From Magnolia sinica (lineage: Eukaryota > Streptophyta > Magnoliopsida > Magnoliales > Magnoliaceae), in contig NC_080587.1 in assembly GCF_029962835.1 (NCBI RefSeq), positions 51,923,528-51,987,527 of the forward strand: a stretch of 64,000 nucleotides of DNA, written 5' to 3'. Below are positions 21,900 to 32,657 of the stretch, one piece after another. Below the pieces are notes generated by a model. It saw only the letters and a program-made list of their open reading frames with translations, made no database searches and was not told where the DNA came from. How positions within the stretch are numbered: the stretch's first letter is position 1; each line of letters begins with the position of its first letter. Position numbers and translations under genes: made by a program.

Positions 21900-22560
21900 G
21901 GAGGACTTTTGCTTAGCAATACTTTATAGGCCTTGTTGGTGCAGGGTTTGAGGGTTCAAAGTTTAGTTGGTGCAAATATAGGCAAGTTCAGACTAGAATG
22001 TGGGCTAGGCTGGACAGGGTCCTCATCACTGTTGACTGGCTGCATGATTTCTCAAAGTTCAAGGTTGTCTTACAAGAGTTCTTTTCGGACCATTCCTCAA
22101 TTCTTATGTTAATCAAGGAAGAGAATGATAAAATTTTGAAGCCCTCTAAGTTCCGAAGAATGTCGAATACACATCGGGGGTATCTTGAGGTGGTGAGAAG
22201 CTCGTCGGAAGATAGCATGGAAGCCACTCCAATGATGATTGTTTTCATCATGCCGAAAAGGCTAAAACTAGCTCTGAGGGAGTGAAATAAGCTGGTTTTC
22301 GAAATGTCTTCCACTGTGTAAAAAATAGAAGATGGGGTGACCAAAGCGGAGCTTGAGCTACTGATTTTAGAGTTTGACTCCCAAATTATTGTTGATGCCA
22401 TCTTAGGCCCCACCCCCTGGGCAGTTTGGTCGTGTTTAGGAGAAATCGGAAGGCTAAAGGCACAAATTAATGTAAAGTTTAATCACATCCCGAGAGAGGG
22501 GAATTTAGTGGCAGATGGATAGGCAAGAATTGGGAGTAGACTCCAATAGGGTGCACTTAA
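21900..22560 (+). pseudogene. LINE ORF2 remnant: endonuclease end fused to RNase H
   Basis: Positions 21940-22130 encode the end of the APE-type endonuclease (RMWARLDRVL, then FSDHSSILML with the S-D-H motif). After about 200 bp of eroded sequence, 22337-22540 encodes RNase H C-terminal sequence (LEFDSQIIVDAIL, FNHIPREGNLVADG). The whole RT domain is missing, so this is an internally deleted LINE. Stops interrupt both parts. Confidence 0.65.
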
Positions 22561-23038
22561 ACAGGGTTAAAGACACTCGGCATTCATGCAGGCGCGCAAG
22601 GGAATCAACAAGGTTCAAGATGCTCAAAGGTTTTGTTCCAAACTTCGAAGTCTAGAAATTATGACAAGCAAGGAATGCATGAAAGTTCGAAGGCAATCAT
22701 ATAAACCCCAGTGGAGTGATTATGAAAGTCTCTAGCTGGAGGAGGTCTGGTCCATGCATCTTTATGGATAATGTGGGTCTGCATGCGCTGGCTTGATCAG
22801 AGAGGTAGCAGACTCTCATGCAATTGCTTGAGCACATTTGAGGGAACATGTTTCCCTATCCTCTCAAAATTCCACTCACTTTGGTTGTAAAATTCTTCCA
22901 CAAAAGCATTTCTAAGGTCTTTTGGAACTTGAACATCCTCGGATTCTGAGACCTAGCCTTGTCCATTCTAGTTTTGGCTCCAAAAGTTCACAGCTCTGCG
23001 TCCTATCTACCATATGGATCTCGGTATGGCTAAGGCAG
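22561..23038. other. No feature recognised
   Basis: About 480 bp between a LINE remnant and a short LTR. I see no coding motif, hairpin or repeat that I can name. Confidence 0.4.
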
Positions 23039-23242
23039 TGATAACAAATCTTTCCTTTCCCTATATAATAAATAAATTGTGTAATTAGTGATTCTTTTTC
23101 ATATATAGAATGGTTTTTTAATAATTCTTTTCTATATACTGGATGTAGATCTCTATAAAAGCTATATTGAAACTAATGTAAAGATAGCTAGAAAAATCTT
23201 TCGGAGAATTATACAAAATTCTACATGTCTATTGTGTTATCA
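23039..23242 (+). repeat. Short copia-type LTR, 204 bp
   Basis: The block is bounded by the perfect inverted octamers TGATAACA (23039-23046) and TGTTATCA (23235-23242), and a primer site follows at once. Short LTRs occur in TRIMs and in small-LTR copia lineages. No second copy is seen downstream within the window; the following sequence is cut by the duplication that begins at 23425. Confidence 0.75.
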
Positions 23243-23256
23243 TGGTATCAGAGTGG
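23243..23256 (+). other. Primer binding site (initiator tRNA-Met type)
   Basis: TGGTATCAGAGTGG directly follows the LTR CA. TGGTATCAGAGC-type sites complementary to initiator tRNA-Met are standard for plant copia elements and TRIMs. It fixes the LTR as a 5' LTR on the plus strand. Confidence 0.8.
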
Positions 23257-23424
23257 GTTCTCTGGGCCATCGTTCATTGAGCTCCGTCGCGGTTCTCATC
23301 TTCGCCGCTGGTTTTTCTAACGTTGCAATTCTCGTCACTGCCATTGCAATGACCTGATCTTGCACCGCACACAATTGGACATTGTCACCCATACCATTAT
23401 AACCTAACTGCCTTGTTGCAGCAC

Positions 23425-24774
23425 CTCCGACCAAACCATCTCTCTACTGCCGCAGCCCATTGCCGCGTTCCCTTGCTGCAGCCACCACTGGCATCGAAAC
23501 TCCATCTGTCCCTCAAACCCAAAACCCATCAAACCCATTCTGGCAGTCCACATCCAGCCGGCAACCCGCATCACTGCCCCGCAGAACCAAAACCCATAAA
23601 ACACAATCTATATACATGGGAGGGAAAGATTTGTTATCAGGCAGGAGATAAATAATGTCAAGCATAGTTTGAACCCAACATCCTATATCTTGATAGCCTT
23701 TGGTTGTATTTCTGATAGTAACCTTGATTCATAAATCAACTCCAAATTGACTTTCCCTGTATCACCGCATAACACATTTTCATTCTGATGCTATCCATTG
23801 TGTTCCTTACTCTTCTTATTCCCATCCCTAAGTCTTCCTATTCCCAATCCTCCCTCTTCTTCAGGAACATAGATTTTAGCCCATTTGACCCCGTGTGTCT
23901 TCTTTTTGGCATTGATTTCTCCCTATAGAAGAAGTCAGCAAAAATTCTTTGCATTTGATTTTGCATGTTCAGGCCAAAAGATCCTAGCACTATTATCATG
24001 TGCATGGGATAGCGGGTAGCATGTTTTATAAGAGTCGGCCAATTGGGGGGGCCCTGACAACGAGGACAAGGGTAGTAGGCTGGGGATGGCCCTCCACCGC
24101 TCCGACCAAACCATCTCTCTACTGCCGCAGCCCATTGCCGCGTTCCCTTGCTGCAGCCACCACTGGCATCGAAACTCCATCTGTCCCTCAAACCCAAAAC
24201 CCATCAAACCCATTCTGGCAGTCCACATCCAGCCGGCAACCCGCATCACTGCCCCGCAGAACCAAAACCCATAAAACACAATCTATATACATGGGAGGGA
24301 AAGATTTGTTATCAGGCAGGAGATAAATAATGTCAAGCATAGTTTGAACCCAACATCCTATATCTTGATAGCCTTTGGTTGTATTTCTGATAGTAACCTT
24401 GATTCATAAATCAACTCCAAATTGACTTTCCCTGTATCACCGCATAACACATTTTCATTCTGATGCTATCCATTGTGTTCCTTACTCTTCTTATTCCCAT
24501 CCCTAAGTCTTCCTATTCCCAATCCTCCCTCTTCTTCAGGAACATAGATTTTAGCCCATTTGACCCCGTGTGTCTTCTTTTTGGCATTGATTTCTCCCTA
24601 TAGAAGAAGTCAGCAAAAATTCTTTGCATTTGATTTTGCATGTTCAGGCCAAAAGATCCTAGCACTATTATCATGTGCATGGGATAGCGGGTAGCATGTT
24701 TTATAAGAGTCGGCCAATTGGGGGGGCCCTGACAACGAGGACAAGGGTAGTAGGCTGGGGATGGCCCTCCACCG
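23425..24774. repeat. Direct tandem duplication, 2 x 675 bp, apparently identical
   Basis: Unit 1 is 23425-24099 and unit 2 is 24100-24774. The offset is a constant 675 bp with no indel, and I saw no base difference, including the 7-G run and the ggccctccaccg end. On the minus strand each unit carries part of a LINE RT/connection region (VPEEEGGLGIGRLRDGN near 23830-23900, IFADFF near 23930). The remainder comes from sequence downstream of the 204 bp LTR. An assembly error is possible. Confidence 0.9.
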
Positions 24775-24789
24775 GATGAATGGGCGAAG

Positions 24790-27700
24790 GAAATGGCGGA
24801 AAACATGACTCCATCCACCACTTGATCCTGGTGAAAATCCATTGCCCCGAAATACCACGGCCATCGAACCTAGCCCCGTTCCTAGCTTTCCAGACTTCCC
24901 ACAGAAGGAAAGCAGGGGCCAAGCAGAGAACGGAGGGCGTATGTCTAAGAGGAACATCCCGCTACCACCACCAAATGAGGCGACCCCGAGCTAAGGAGTG
25001 AGGGGCTAGAGACACCACGAAAAAAATGGCCAGATTGCTCCAGCAATCCGCCGCCATCTGACCAGCCAGAGAAAGGTGAGACGCCGATTTCACGGCCGGG
25101 CCGCTCCCGTAACACTCACACTTCGAGGCGATGGAAATCCCCTTCTTCTGGATGCCTAAGTCGATTGGCAAAGCATCTTGCAGCATCCTCCAAATAAACA
25201 CAGAGATCTTGGGGGGAATGTTGGGATGCCACATCTTTCTAGCCCAAGGAATTTTTTGGTTGCTCTCTCTAGCCACTTCCCAAGTCGACTTGACGGAGAA
25301 AATGCCGGCAGGACCGCATGGCCACACCTGAGAATCATCAGAGTCGGAGGTGCAAATACCCCGGCTGAGAATGTGCTCTTGGATCCATCCAGGAAGGTCG
25401 AAAGGGGCCCCCACTTTCAGCACATCCTCCCTAATAAAATCGGAAACCTTCAGCTCAAGCATATCTGCCGGGATATCCAGGGAGGGAAGCGTATGAAGAG
25501 GACCCAGACTGGACCAGTCGGAAGCCCACATGTTGTAGTCGCCACGCCCCACATCCCATTGGACGTTGCTGTCCAAAATGGGGAAAAGCCCCGCCAACAC
25601 CTTCCAAATCGGCGAAGCACCTGCAGGTAAAACCGTTGGGGAGAAGGAAGAGCTGTTCCACTCGTATTTAGACCGCACAAAGCTCGCCCATAGACTGCCT
25701 TCCTCCCTATACCTGACACTCCACGCCAGTTTCATGTGAAGGGCCTTCATGAGATCCTTCATCTTCCTTATACCCAGCCCACCCTCTTCCTTTGGGAAGC
25801 AATTGTCATTCCATTTCTTCCAATGAAGTTTTCGCACACTTTCCCACCAACCCCAAAAGAAGTTAGCAAACATGCCCTCCAAAATTCCTAGGACCTTCTT
25901 GGGCACAACTACAGCCGCTAACGTGTGGACAGGGATCCTGCTTAGGACATAGGCAATTAACGCCAACCTACCAGCCTGCGAGAGGATCCTGGAGCTCCAC
26001 CCATGAAGCCTGGCAGCCATTTGTCAACCAGGAGAGAACTAACTGCACTTAATTCTAGCCACTGATAGCTTGGGAGAACAGTAGAAGGCACTCTTTTGAT
26101 GGTTAAATTTTTGGCCCGAAGCGGCCTGATAGATGCCAATGAAAGATTTCACCGCATCAATGGAATTCTGAGACCCATTAAGGAACAACACCGTGTCATT
26201 GGCATAGAGCAGATGGGAGACCTGAAGACACCCTTGCTTCAGCTTGAACGGTTGACACAGCACACTAGAAACCAGCCTGGAAATCCCCCTGCTAAATATT
26301 TCAGCCATAAGAATGAAAAGGCTGGGAGAGGGGGTCACCCTATCTCAGCCCACTGCTAGATTTGAAGAAGCCACAACTCTCCCCATTAACCAGAATGGAG
26401 AACCAGCTGTTGTTCCAACAAGCTTCCACCAACTTCACCCATGTAAAGCTAAAACCAAACTTCAGCAGAACCCCTTTTAGAAAACGCCACTCTACCCTGT
26501 CATAAGCCTTCTCCATATTGAGCTTCACAACCAAGTTTCCGCCTCGAACTTTCCAGTCGATGTCTCTAAAAAGTTCTTGACCCAATGCTATATTTTCCGC
26601 AATGGATCGGCCCCTGACAAAGGCCCCTTGCTCAGCGGAAATTAGCTTTGGGAGCAGGGTGCCCAATCTATCCACAAGGACTTTAGCAAAAATCTTGTAA
26701 ACGACATTACATAAGCTGATAGGCCTATATTCAGCGAAGGATTTGGCGCCTGGGGATTTTGGGATCAGGTAGACCAACGTGGACATGAAGGCCCTGGGAA
26801 GGCTGCCTCCATGAAAGAAATCGACTACGGCAATATGCACATCTTTACTAACAATGTCCTAGCTCCCAGCAAAGAAAGCCCTTGATATTCCATCCGGCCC
26901 GGGCGTACCTTCTTTGGATAGAGCAAGGACTGATTTGTGTACTTCCTCGAAGCTGGGAGGCCTCAGGAGATAGCCATTATCCTCATCGGAGATGAGAGAA
27001 GGGATGACGTCCAGCAGCTTGTCAGCAGTAGGGGCTAACTGCGTTGAGAGATCAGCAGCAGGGGCTGACATCGAGGGGACCTTAGTGGACAATAGCTCTT
27101 GGAGAAAGGCAGTGGCTTCGGTTTTGATAACCTGAGGATCCGAGGTGGATTCACCCGAATTGAGTTTGATCTCCAGAATATGAGCTCTCCTGAACTTCTT
27201 CGAAGCAGAGAGATGGAAAAACTTGGTGTTCCTATCCACTTCTTGAAGCCAGTTGTTCCGAGCTTTTTGTTTCCAAAAGACCTCTTCGGCGAGCTCCCAC
27301 CTCGTGACATCCATCTTGGCTTTGGCAAGCTCCTCCGAACTGATATCGGCAGAGGAGGATTGGGCCCGAGACTCGACTTGGACCAAACACTGTTCAACCC
27401 TCCTGAGATTGGTGAAGACATTCCCAAAGACCTTATTCCACTTCTTCAGCTACTCCTTGACCTTCTTCATTTTCATAACAGGTTGACCATGGGCTGGTTA
27501 GACAGGTCACCCTCCCAAGCTCTAGCTATAACCAGCAGGAAGGACTTATCTAGCTGACACATCCTCTGGAAACGGAATGGCCTAGGCATTAAGGGGGTGG
27601 GGCTAGGGAAGGAGACGAGGAGAGGGGCATGATCAGATTGAATCCTCAGGAGGTCTTTAGCTTAAAATCCCGGGAAGGAATGGATCCACTCCGCATTGCA

Positions 27701-28300
27701 TAGAACCCGGTCGAGCCTGGCCCACATTCTCGTCCTGCCATCATGGTTGTTACACCATGTGAAGCGGTTTCCCCCAAACCCTGCGTCCAGCAGGCCGGCT
27801 TTGTCAATAGCATCTTTAAACTCAGTAGCACTTAACAAATCGAAATCCCTGTACCCCATCCTCTCCGAAGAGTCCACCACTGCATTGAAATCACCTCCGA
27901 CAGCCCAAGGGCCATTGGAGGAAGAAGTAAGGGACTCTAAAGTACTCCAGAGGGTTCTCCTTGCAAACCTAGAGCATTTGGTGTATACGGTTGTCACCTT
28001 GCACATAACCCGATGATCCTACAAGTAAACATCTAAAGAGATGGATTGGTTAGAATTTTTTACAACCGAAACAGACAGGGGCCCCTTATAAAGGATCCAG
28101 ATCATTCCCCCAACTTCGTCATTGGAGAAGGAAGAGTGAAAATCGAGCTTGAGGCCTATTCCCACTCTCCTACTATCCCTAGCCATAGGCTCAAGGATAG
28201 CCACAATGGAGGGATTGTGGCCCCTGACAAGCCTGAGAGCCGAATGAATCATGGCCGCGTTGGCCAAACCTTGAGCGTTCTATATAAGAAGACTATCCAT
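24790..28300 (-). pseudogene. LINE A ORF2 (endonuclease, RT, zf-RVT), broken
   Basis: ORF2 nicks target DNA and reverse-transcribes the element RNA. The start ATG is at 28300, followed within six codons by a TAG. Endonuclease 27660-28300 shows AILEPMA, GGDFNAV and RMWARLDRVL. The linker at 26859-27386 has TPGPDGIS. RT 26040-26840 has YRPISLCNVVYK, KLNMEKAYDRVEW and SHLLYANDT. The region 24962-26020 is open for 352 codons and includes EEGGLGIRKM and the zf-RVT segment MWHPNIPPKISVFIWRML. In the catalytic box the first Asp is Asn (AAT at 26198-26200), so the RT would be inactive even without the other breaks. Confidence 0.85.
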
Positions 28301-30473
28301 TGGACACATTTCCGTTGGATATGGCCTGCCTTTTTAGCCTCTCGAACCTTCAATCCCAATCTTCAGCTTCTGCTCCCTGCCGGTCCACCCCACTCCGTGG
28401 TTGATCATAAACCTGCTGACCTGTAACAGTAGTTTGGGTAGAATCCCCTGCGATAATGGGGGCCTGAGGAAAGGACGTCCCTGTGACGTCGAAGGGGAGG
28501 CCCCGCCTCCCCCGAGGATGGGAAAACATTCCAGGGACTGCACCATCAGTCCCTTGGTCATCCTGACACCCTGTGGGAGATGCGATCTCCCCACAACATC
28601 TAGTTCTCTCTATAAACCTTGGCTGCCCCTCACTTTGGGCCATTTGATACGGAGAGAGATCCACAGTGAGGTCCAACTGGCGGTAGATAGATTACAACCA
28701 TCTGAGAGCCCTTTTGGAGGCACTGGACTCCCTTCAACATCGTGGTGGAGCCGGGCAGTGTGGGCAATGGACTCCCCTGCATCACAGATCCTTGCGGAGC
28801 CACAGTTTGTCCGAGGACCCCGTGGGAGCTCGTGGCAGCTATGGTACTGTTACTGCCATTAGCAAGCTGGGGTCTGGGAGGGGAAACGCCCATGCCTAGG
28901 TCGAGATGCTAGTGACTGCTCTCGCCATCTTTGCAGGGGTTGGGTCCAGCAATATTGAGAACTGATATAGTGCGCACCTGATTGGGGCCCTGACAATCCT
29001 AGTTGTTTTCTTCCGTCTCGGTGGACCTAACCCGAGTGACTAGAGTTGGCTTGTTTTGCAGATGCTTCTGGCCGTAGTCTGGCTCCTAATTGCATTCTAA
29101 CGGATGATGCTCCCTGATGGCCCGAACACCAACATCTGATCCCATTTGAAGTGCGAGACTGGGAGAGCAATCATGAGTCTCCAAAATACCCGCTCCAAGG
29201 GTTGGAAAAACCGTCCCGAAATCTCCAAGAGGGAGATTGGAAAGGCCCTAATGCAGACTGGAGTTGACATTTCCACGAACATCTGCCAGGGTGTTGGATG
29301 GGGCAAATTCACAAACACCTACACGGCTATCCCCAGAAGAGAAATTAGTGTCGCGTAAACTGTTGCTGACCCAATCTCTGGAAGAATCCGCTTGCCCATC
29401 AGAGCTCCTATCACTGGCCCTGAATGTCTTGGGGAGGTCAGCCCCTATCTTACCTTCCAATTGGGCCCATATCCTGAAAATTTTTCCATTTACATCAAGC
29501 ATTTGGGGGAGGCTGAGAAGCGACCATGCCACGATCCGGACCTTGATCCTAGCGAACATATGGAACAATCCAAACTTAGAGATGGAATTAATTTGGAGGA
29601 CTTCATCGTATATGCTTCCCAGGTCAGAGATGATTGATTCCAGCCACGCATGCACTAGGATCCCATATAGTCGGATCCAGCAAACGTCCTCTTCTACCAT
29701 CCCCTTAGGCGACCAGGGGTTGATTTCAACCAGTCCCAGTTTCTGCCAAAAGGGAGAATCAAAAACAAATTTGGATAGTTCCGCCTTGGATTTGAACAAT
29801 ATCAGGAAACTATTCGTTGATAAACAGGTAACATCTATGGCCGAAGCCCTGAATCTGGATGTGCGGAATCCTTTTATCAGTTGTAGAATGGAGATCATCT
29901 TACCACCTGTGTGCCCCACCAAACCCAGATCGAGCCCTTGGAGTTTCTCGCAACCGTCGTGGGGTCAGCCCTCTTATAATGGCCTGCTTGGGGCTGACCT
30001 TTGGGGGGGGGGGGGGGGGGGGGGGTGGTGGGTGGGGTTCCCAACCCCTCCAAGAGAGAGGACCCCTAGCAGGCGGAGAAGATCTCCGAGTTGGTGCTGC
30101 ATCCCCTGTTCTCATATCTGTTAGGGCTGTTGGTAGCTGTAGTTCGCTGCAGAGGTTTCGGTCGGGCGTCCTTAACCGAGACTGGCCTTCCATCAATCCT
30201 TTGTCCGTTGAGAACTCCCTTGGCAGCCCTCACATCGTCCTTGCACATGAATTTAACAAACCCATAGCTCCTGGATTTGTTCGTCATTGGAAAACAGGGA
30301 AGGAAAACCTCTATAATCCGCCCATAGTGTTGAAATATCTTGATCAGATCTTCGGAAGAGACAGAGAATGGAAGGTTGTCGACGAAGAGACTGTTGGCCA
30401 GATAACGACCTCCTTTCCCCCTTTCCGATCTTCTGGGCGAGGGGCCCCGATCTCTCGGGCGGCCCCTAACCAT
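28293..30473 (-). pseudogene. LINE A ORF1 with N-terminal RRM, broken
   Basis: ORF1 is the RNA-binding partner of ORF2. The RRM at 30066-30473 shows RNP2 SLFVDNLPF and RNP1 SYGFVKFMC, with a basic Arg-rich lead. A poly-Pro stretch encoded by a 23-base homopolymer follows. Then 29248-29922 carries a DUF4283-like region (LILFKSKAELSKFVFD, WIRLYGILVHAWLESII). The last codons show EDW, RFERLKRQA and a TAG at 28295-28293. Stops and frame changes separate these parts. I chose the Met at 30473, but an upstream start is possible. Confidence 0.75.
30003..30025. repeat. Homopolymer run of 23 G
   Basis: An uninterrupted run of 23 G on the plus strand (C on the LINE A coding strand) flanked by further G-rich sequence. 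It encodes poly-Pro in ORF1 and is prone to slippage and sequencing error. Confidence 0.95.
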
Positions 30474-30616
30474 CTAAGGTTTCTATCGTCTCTAAAAAGC
30501 TTGTGCTTCCCTTCGAATTTCTTTAGATTCCAACTAGGTGTTGCACTTGAACCACTCTTAAGCCTTCCCTTTTTAATTGGGAGACCCAAATATATCCTTG
30601 CGATTTTTTCCTATTT

Positions 30617-31650
30617 GAAACCAATCTCATTACCGTAGTCTATGCAATGTGTAACAAACAGGACAGAGAAGCTCTATGGGTAGAGATCTCTTCCATTTCC
30701 AGATTAGCGATTGGCCCATGGCTTCTTTGCGGCGACTTTAATACCACAATCAGTTCGGAAGAAAGGATTGGGACCCTCTCATACGACATCAGAAGCATGG
30801 AAGACTTCAGGACAACGATCAGGGATGTTGGACTATTAGATGCGGGTTTTGTGGGATCGAAATTCACCTGGTGTAATAACAGAACCGGTTAGAGCAGACG
30901 CTAGGCTAGACTGGACAGGATGTTGTTTAATCTGGATTGGCTCCAGGCTTTTCCAAGAAGTAAAGTTGAACACCTCCCTCGGCTATTCTCGAACCACTCC
31001 CCTCTCCTCCTCTCACTCGAACAAGTGGCATCTTCAGGGCCCATTCCATTCAAGTTCCAGAACATGTGGACACTTCACGAAGGCTTCCTAAGAGTGGTGT
31101 GCGAGTCGTGGGAACAAGAAGAGTAGGCCACTCCAATGCTCAGTTTGTTTCTGAAATTGAAAAGGCTTAAGGTTACCTTGAGGAACTGGAATAACACAGG
31201 TTTTGGCAACATCTTTTAAGCAATCAAGATCGCTGAAGACAAGGTCAGCAAGGCCGAATTTTCACTCATCCTCTTCAGATCAGATGCAAACAGAACGAAG
31301 CTAAACAAGACTCAAGCAGCTCTCAAGAAAGCCCTTCTGCAAGAGCAGATTTATTGGAAGCAAAAGTCAAGAACTTCAAGGCTAAAGGAAGGTGACCGGA
31401 ATACAGGATTTTTCCACCCCTCAGTGATAGATAGAAGAAGAAGAGCAGCCATCAAGTCCATCCACCTCCCTTAGGTTCATCTCTTCTCACAGATTCAAAG
31501 ATAGGTGAAGAAGCTATCAGGTATTACTCTAACCTTTTCGCCTTGAGGCCCTCCACTACCCACCCAGGCCTTCTTGATTGCATTCCTACTCTCATCTCAA
31601 ATCACATGAACTCTCACCTTCTGACCCCACCAAATCTGGAAGAGGTGAAA
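30617..31650 (+). pseudogene. LINE B endonuclease and linker
   Basis: The frame opens inside the APE endonuclease (ITVVYAMCNKQDREALW) and continues with LLCGDFNTT, FVGSKFTWCNNRTG, then ARLDRMLFN after two stops, and FSNHSPLLL, in which Asn replaces Asp of the usual SDHSP catalytic motif. The Lys-rich linker follows (QEQIYWKQKSR, LKEGDRNTGFFH). It ends at LEEVK, exactly at the solo LTR. Stops near 30890, 30900 and 31126 disable it. Confidence 0.85.
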
Positions 31651-32349
31651 TGATGTAGAGCGGGTCGCGGACAGTTACATGGCCAAGATGGATCAGAAAA
31701 GGCCTGGTCGACGACAGAAGTGATCCAGACCATCGAACCGTAAATCGGGCGTATCTTGCAATCCGAAATGAGTTATCTGACGTAAAATATATGATTTTGG
31801 GGTAGAACGAGCTACTGAAGCCAACCAACCCCGCTACGCCAGGTTGTGCAGCCCAAAATTGTGAAAAATCCCTGGATCAATGGTCGTTTCCCTGTTTTAA
31901 TTTCATTTTTACTATAAATAGTAAGTTTTAGTTTGATTATAACTCTTCATCTGTCGGGCTTTAGGAGTTGCGCCCAGCGTGAAAAGAGCTTAGAATAATT
32001 AGGAGAACGGTTTGGTGAAGCCAAATAGGACACTATTTTTAGCTGAAAACCTTGTGCACTAGTAGACATCATGACCGTCTATAAATAGTAAGTTTACTAT
32101 TTATAGTAAGTTGCGGATTCTAGGAGTTTGAGTTGTAGTTTGATTCTGATTTCTTTCCCATTGCTTGGTACCCCTATTTAAAGGGTTGTGAACTCATTTT
32201 TATTCATCAATTAATCAATTTTGAATTTCTTAGAATTTATTTCTATTTTCTGCTTTCTTTCCTTGTGGATTCGAGAAGTCTCTGTGAGGAGTCTAGAGAA
32301 GCTTCGCGGATTCGGAGTAGTTATCCTCATCACGTTCACCCCTACGTCA
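31651..32349 (+). mobile_element. Solo LTR copy 1, about 699 bp, inside LINE B
   Basis: It starts TGATGTAGAGCGGG and ends CTACGTCA. The flanks are tgaaa (31646-31650) and tgaca (32350-32354), 4 of 5 alike. The LINE B reading frame resumes across it without loss (GAG GTG AAA, then GCA ACC), so removal of the LTR plus one flank restores the frame. Related copies lie at 45238-45972 and 62519-63226. No internal retrotransposon sequence adjoins it. The LTR family (copia or gypsy) is not determined. Confidence 0.85.
32079..32106. repeat. Perfect hairpin around TATAAATAG in solo LTR 1
   Basis: ctataaatagtaa, then gt, then ttactatttatag: 13 bp arms with a 2 base centre. The 17-mer ctataaatagtaagttt also occurs at 31912-31928. 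The same hairpin recurs at 45671-45698 in solo LTR 2. It may be the LTR core promoter. Confidence 0.8.
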
Positions 32350-32354
32350 TGACA

Positions 32355-32420
32355 GCAACCGTTTTTGCCATTCCACCTGATAGTGCACCAGGACCTGACG
32401 GGTTTTCTGGAGGTTTTTAC
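32355..32420 (+). pseudogene. LINE B RT N-terminal piece between two insertions
   Basis: ATVFAIPPDSAPGPDGFSGGFYTT is the conserved start of the LINE RT domain. It connects back to LEEVK at 31650 and forward to DIIKEDI at 39457. The T-rich run that follows belongs to the LINE C tail. Confidence 0.8.
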
Positions 32421-32657
32421 ACAACATTTTTTTTTTAAAACCTTTTTTTTAAAAAATTATTTTTAATTTTTAAATTTCTTTTAAATAACCAAAAGAGCTT
32501 TTCATATATCAAAAAACAACCAATTACATTTGGGGTTCCCCCAGGAGAAAAAGAACTTGGTAGAAGCCTATCGTAAAAAGCAGAAAACTATGCATAGCTC
32601 TCAAAAGGGCAGAGAAAGAAGAGGCACAACAGGGCACTCAACGAGCCCCAAAACTGC

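Larger units (their letters stand above)
24775..30600 (-). mobile_element. LINE A (L1-type, RRM ORF1), 3'-truncated
   Basis: Reading leftward from 30600: RRM ORF1, then ORF2 with endonuclease, RT and zf-RVT. The 3' end (RNase H, tail, poly-A) is missing where the 675 bp duplication begins. The 5' end lies against the start of LINE B, which runs the other way. Confidence 0.8.

Noticed and set aside
23404..24330. Duplicated short frames on both strands
   Set aside because: They come from the two identical 675 bp units; only the minus-strand LINE RT motifs in them are meaningful.
29264..30124. A 286-codon plus-strand frame
   Set aside because: It runs antisense to LINE A ORF1 and includes the G23 tract; its residues match no family while the minus strand gives clear RRM and DUF4283-like sequence.
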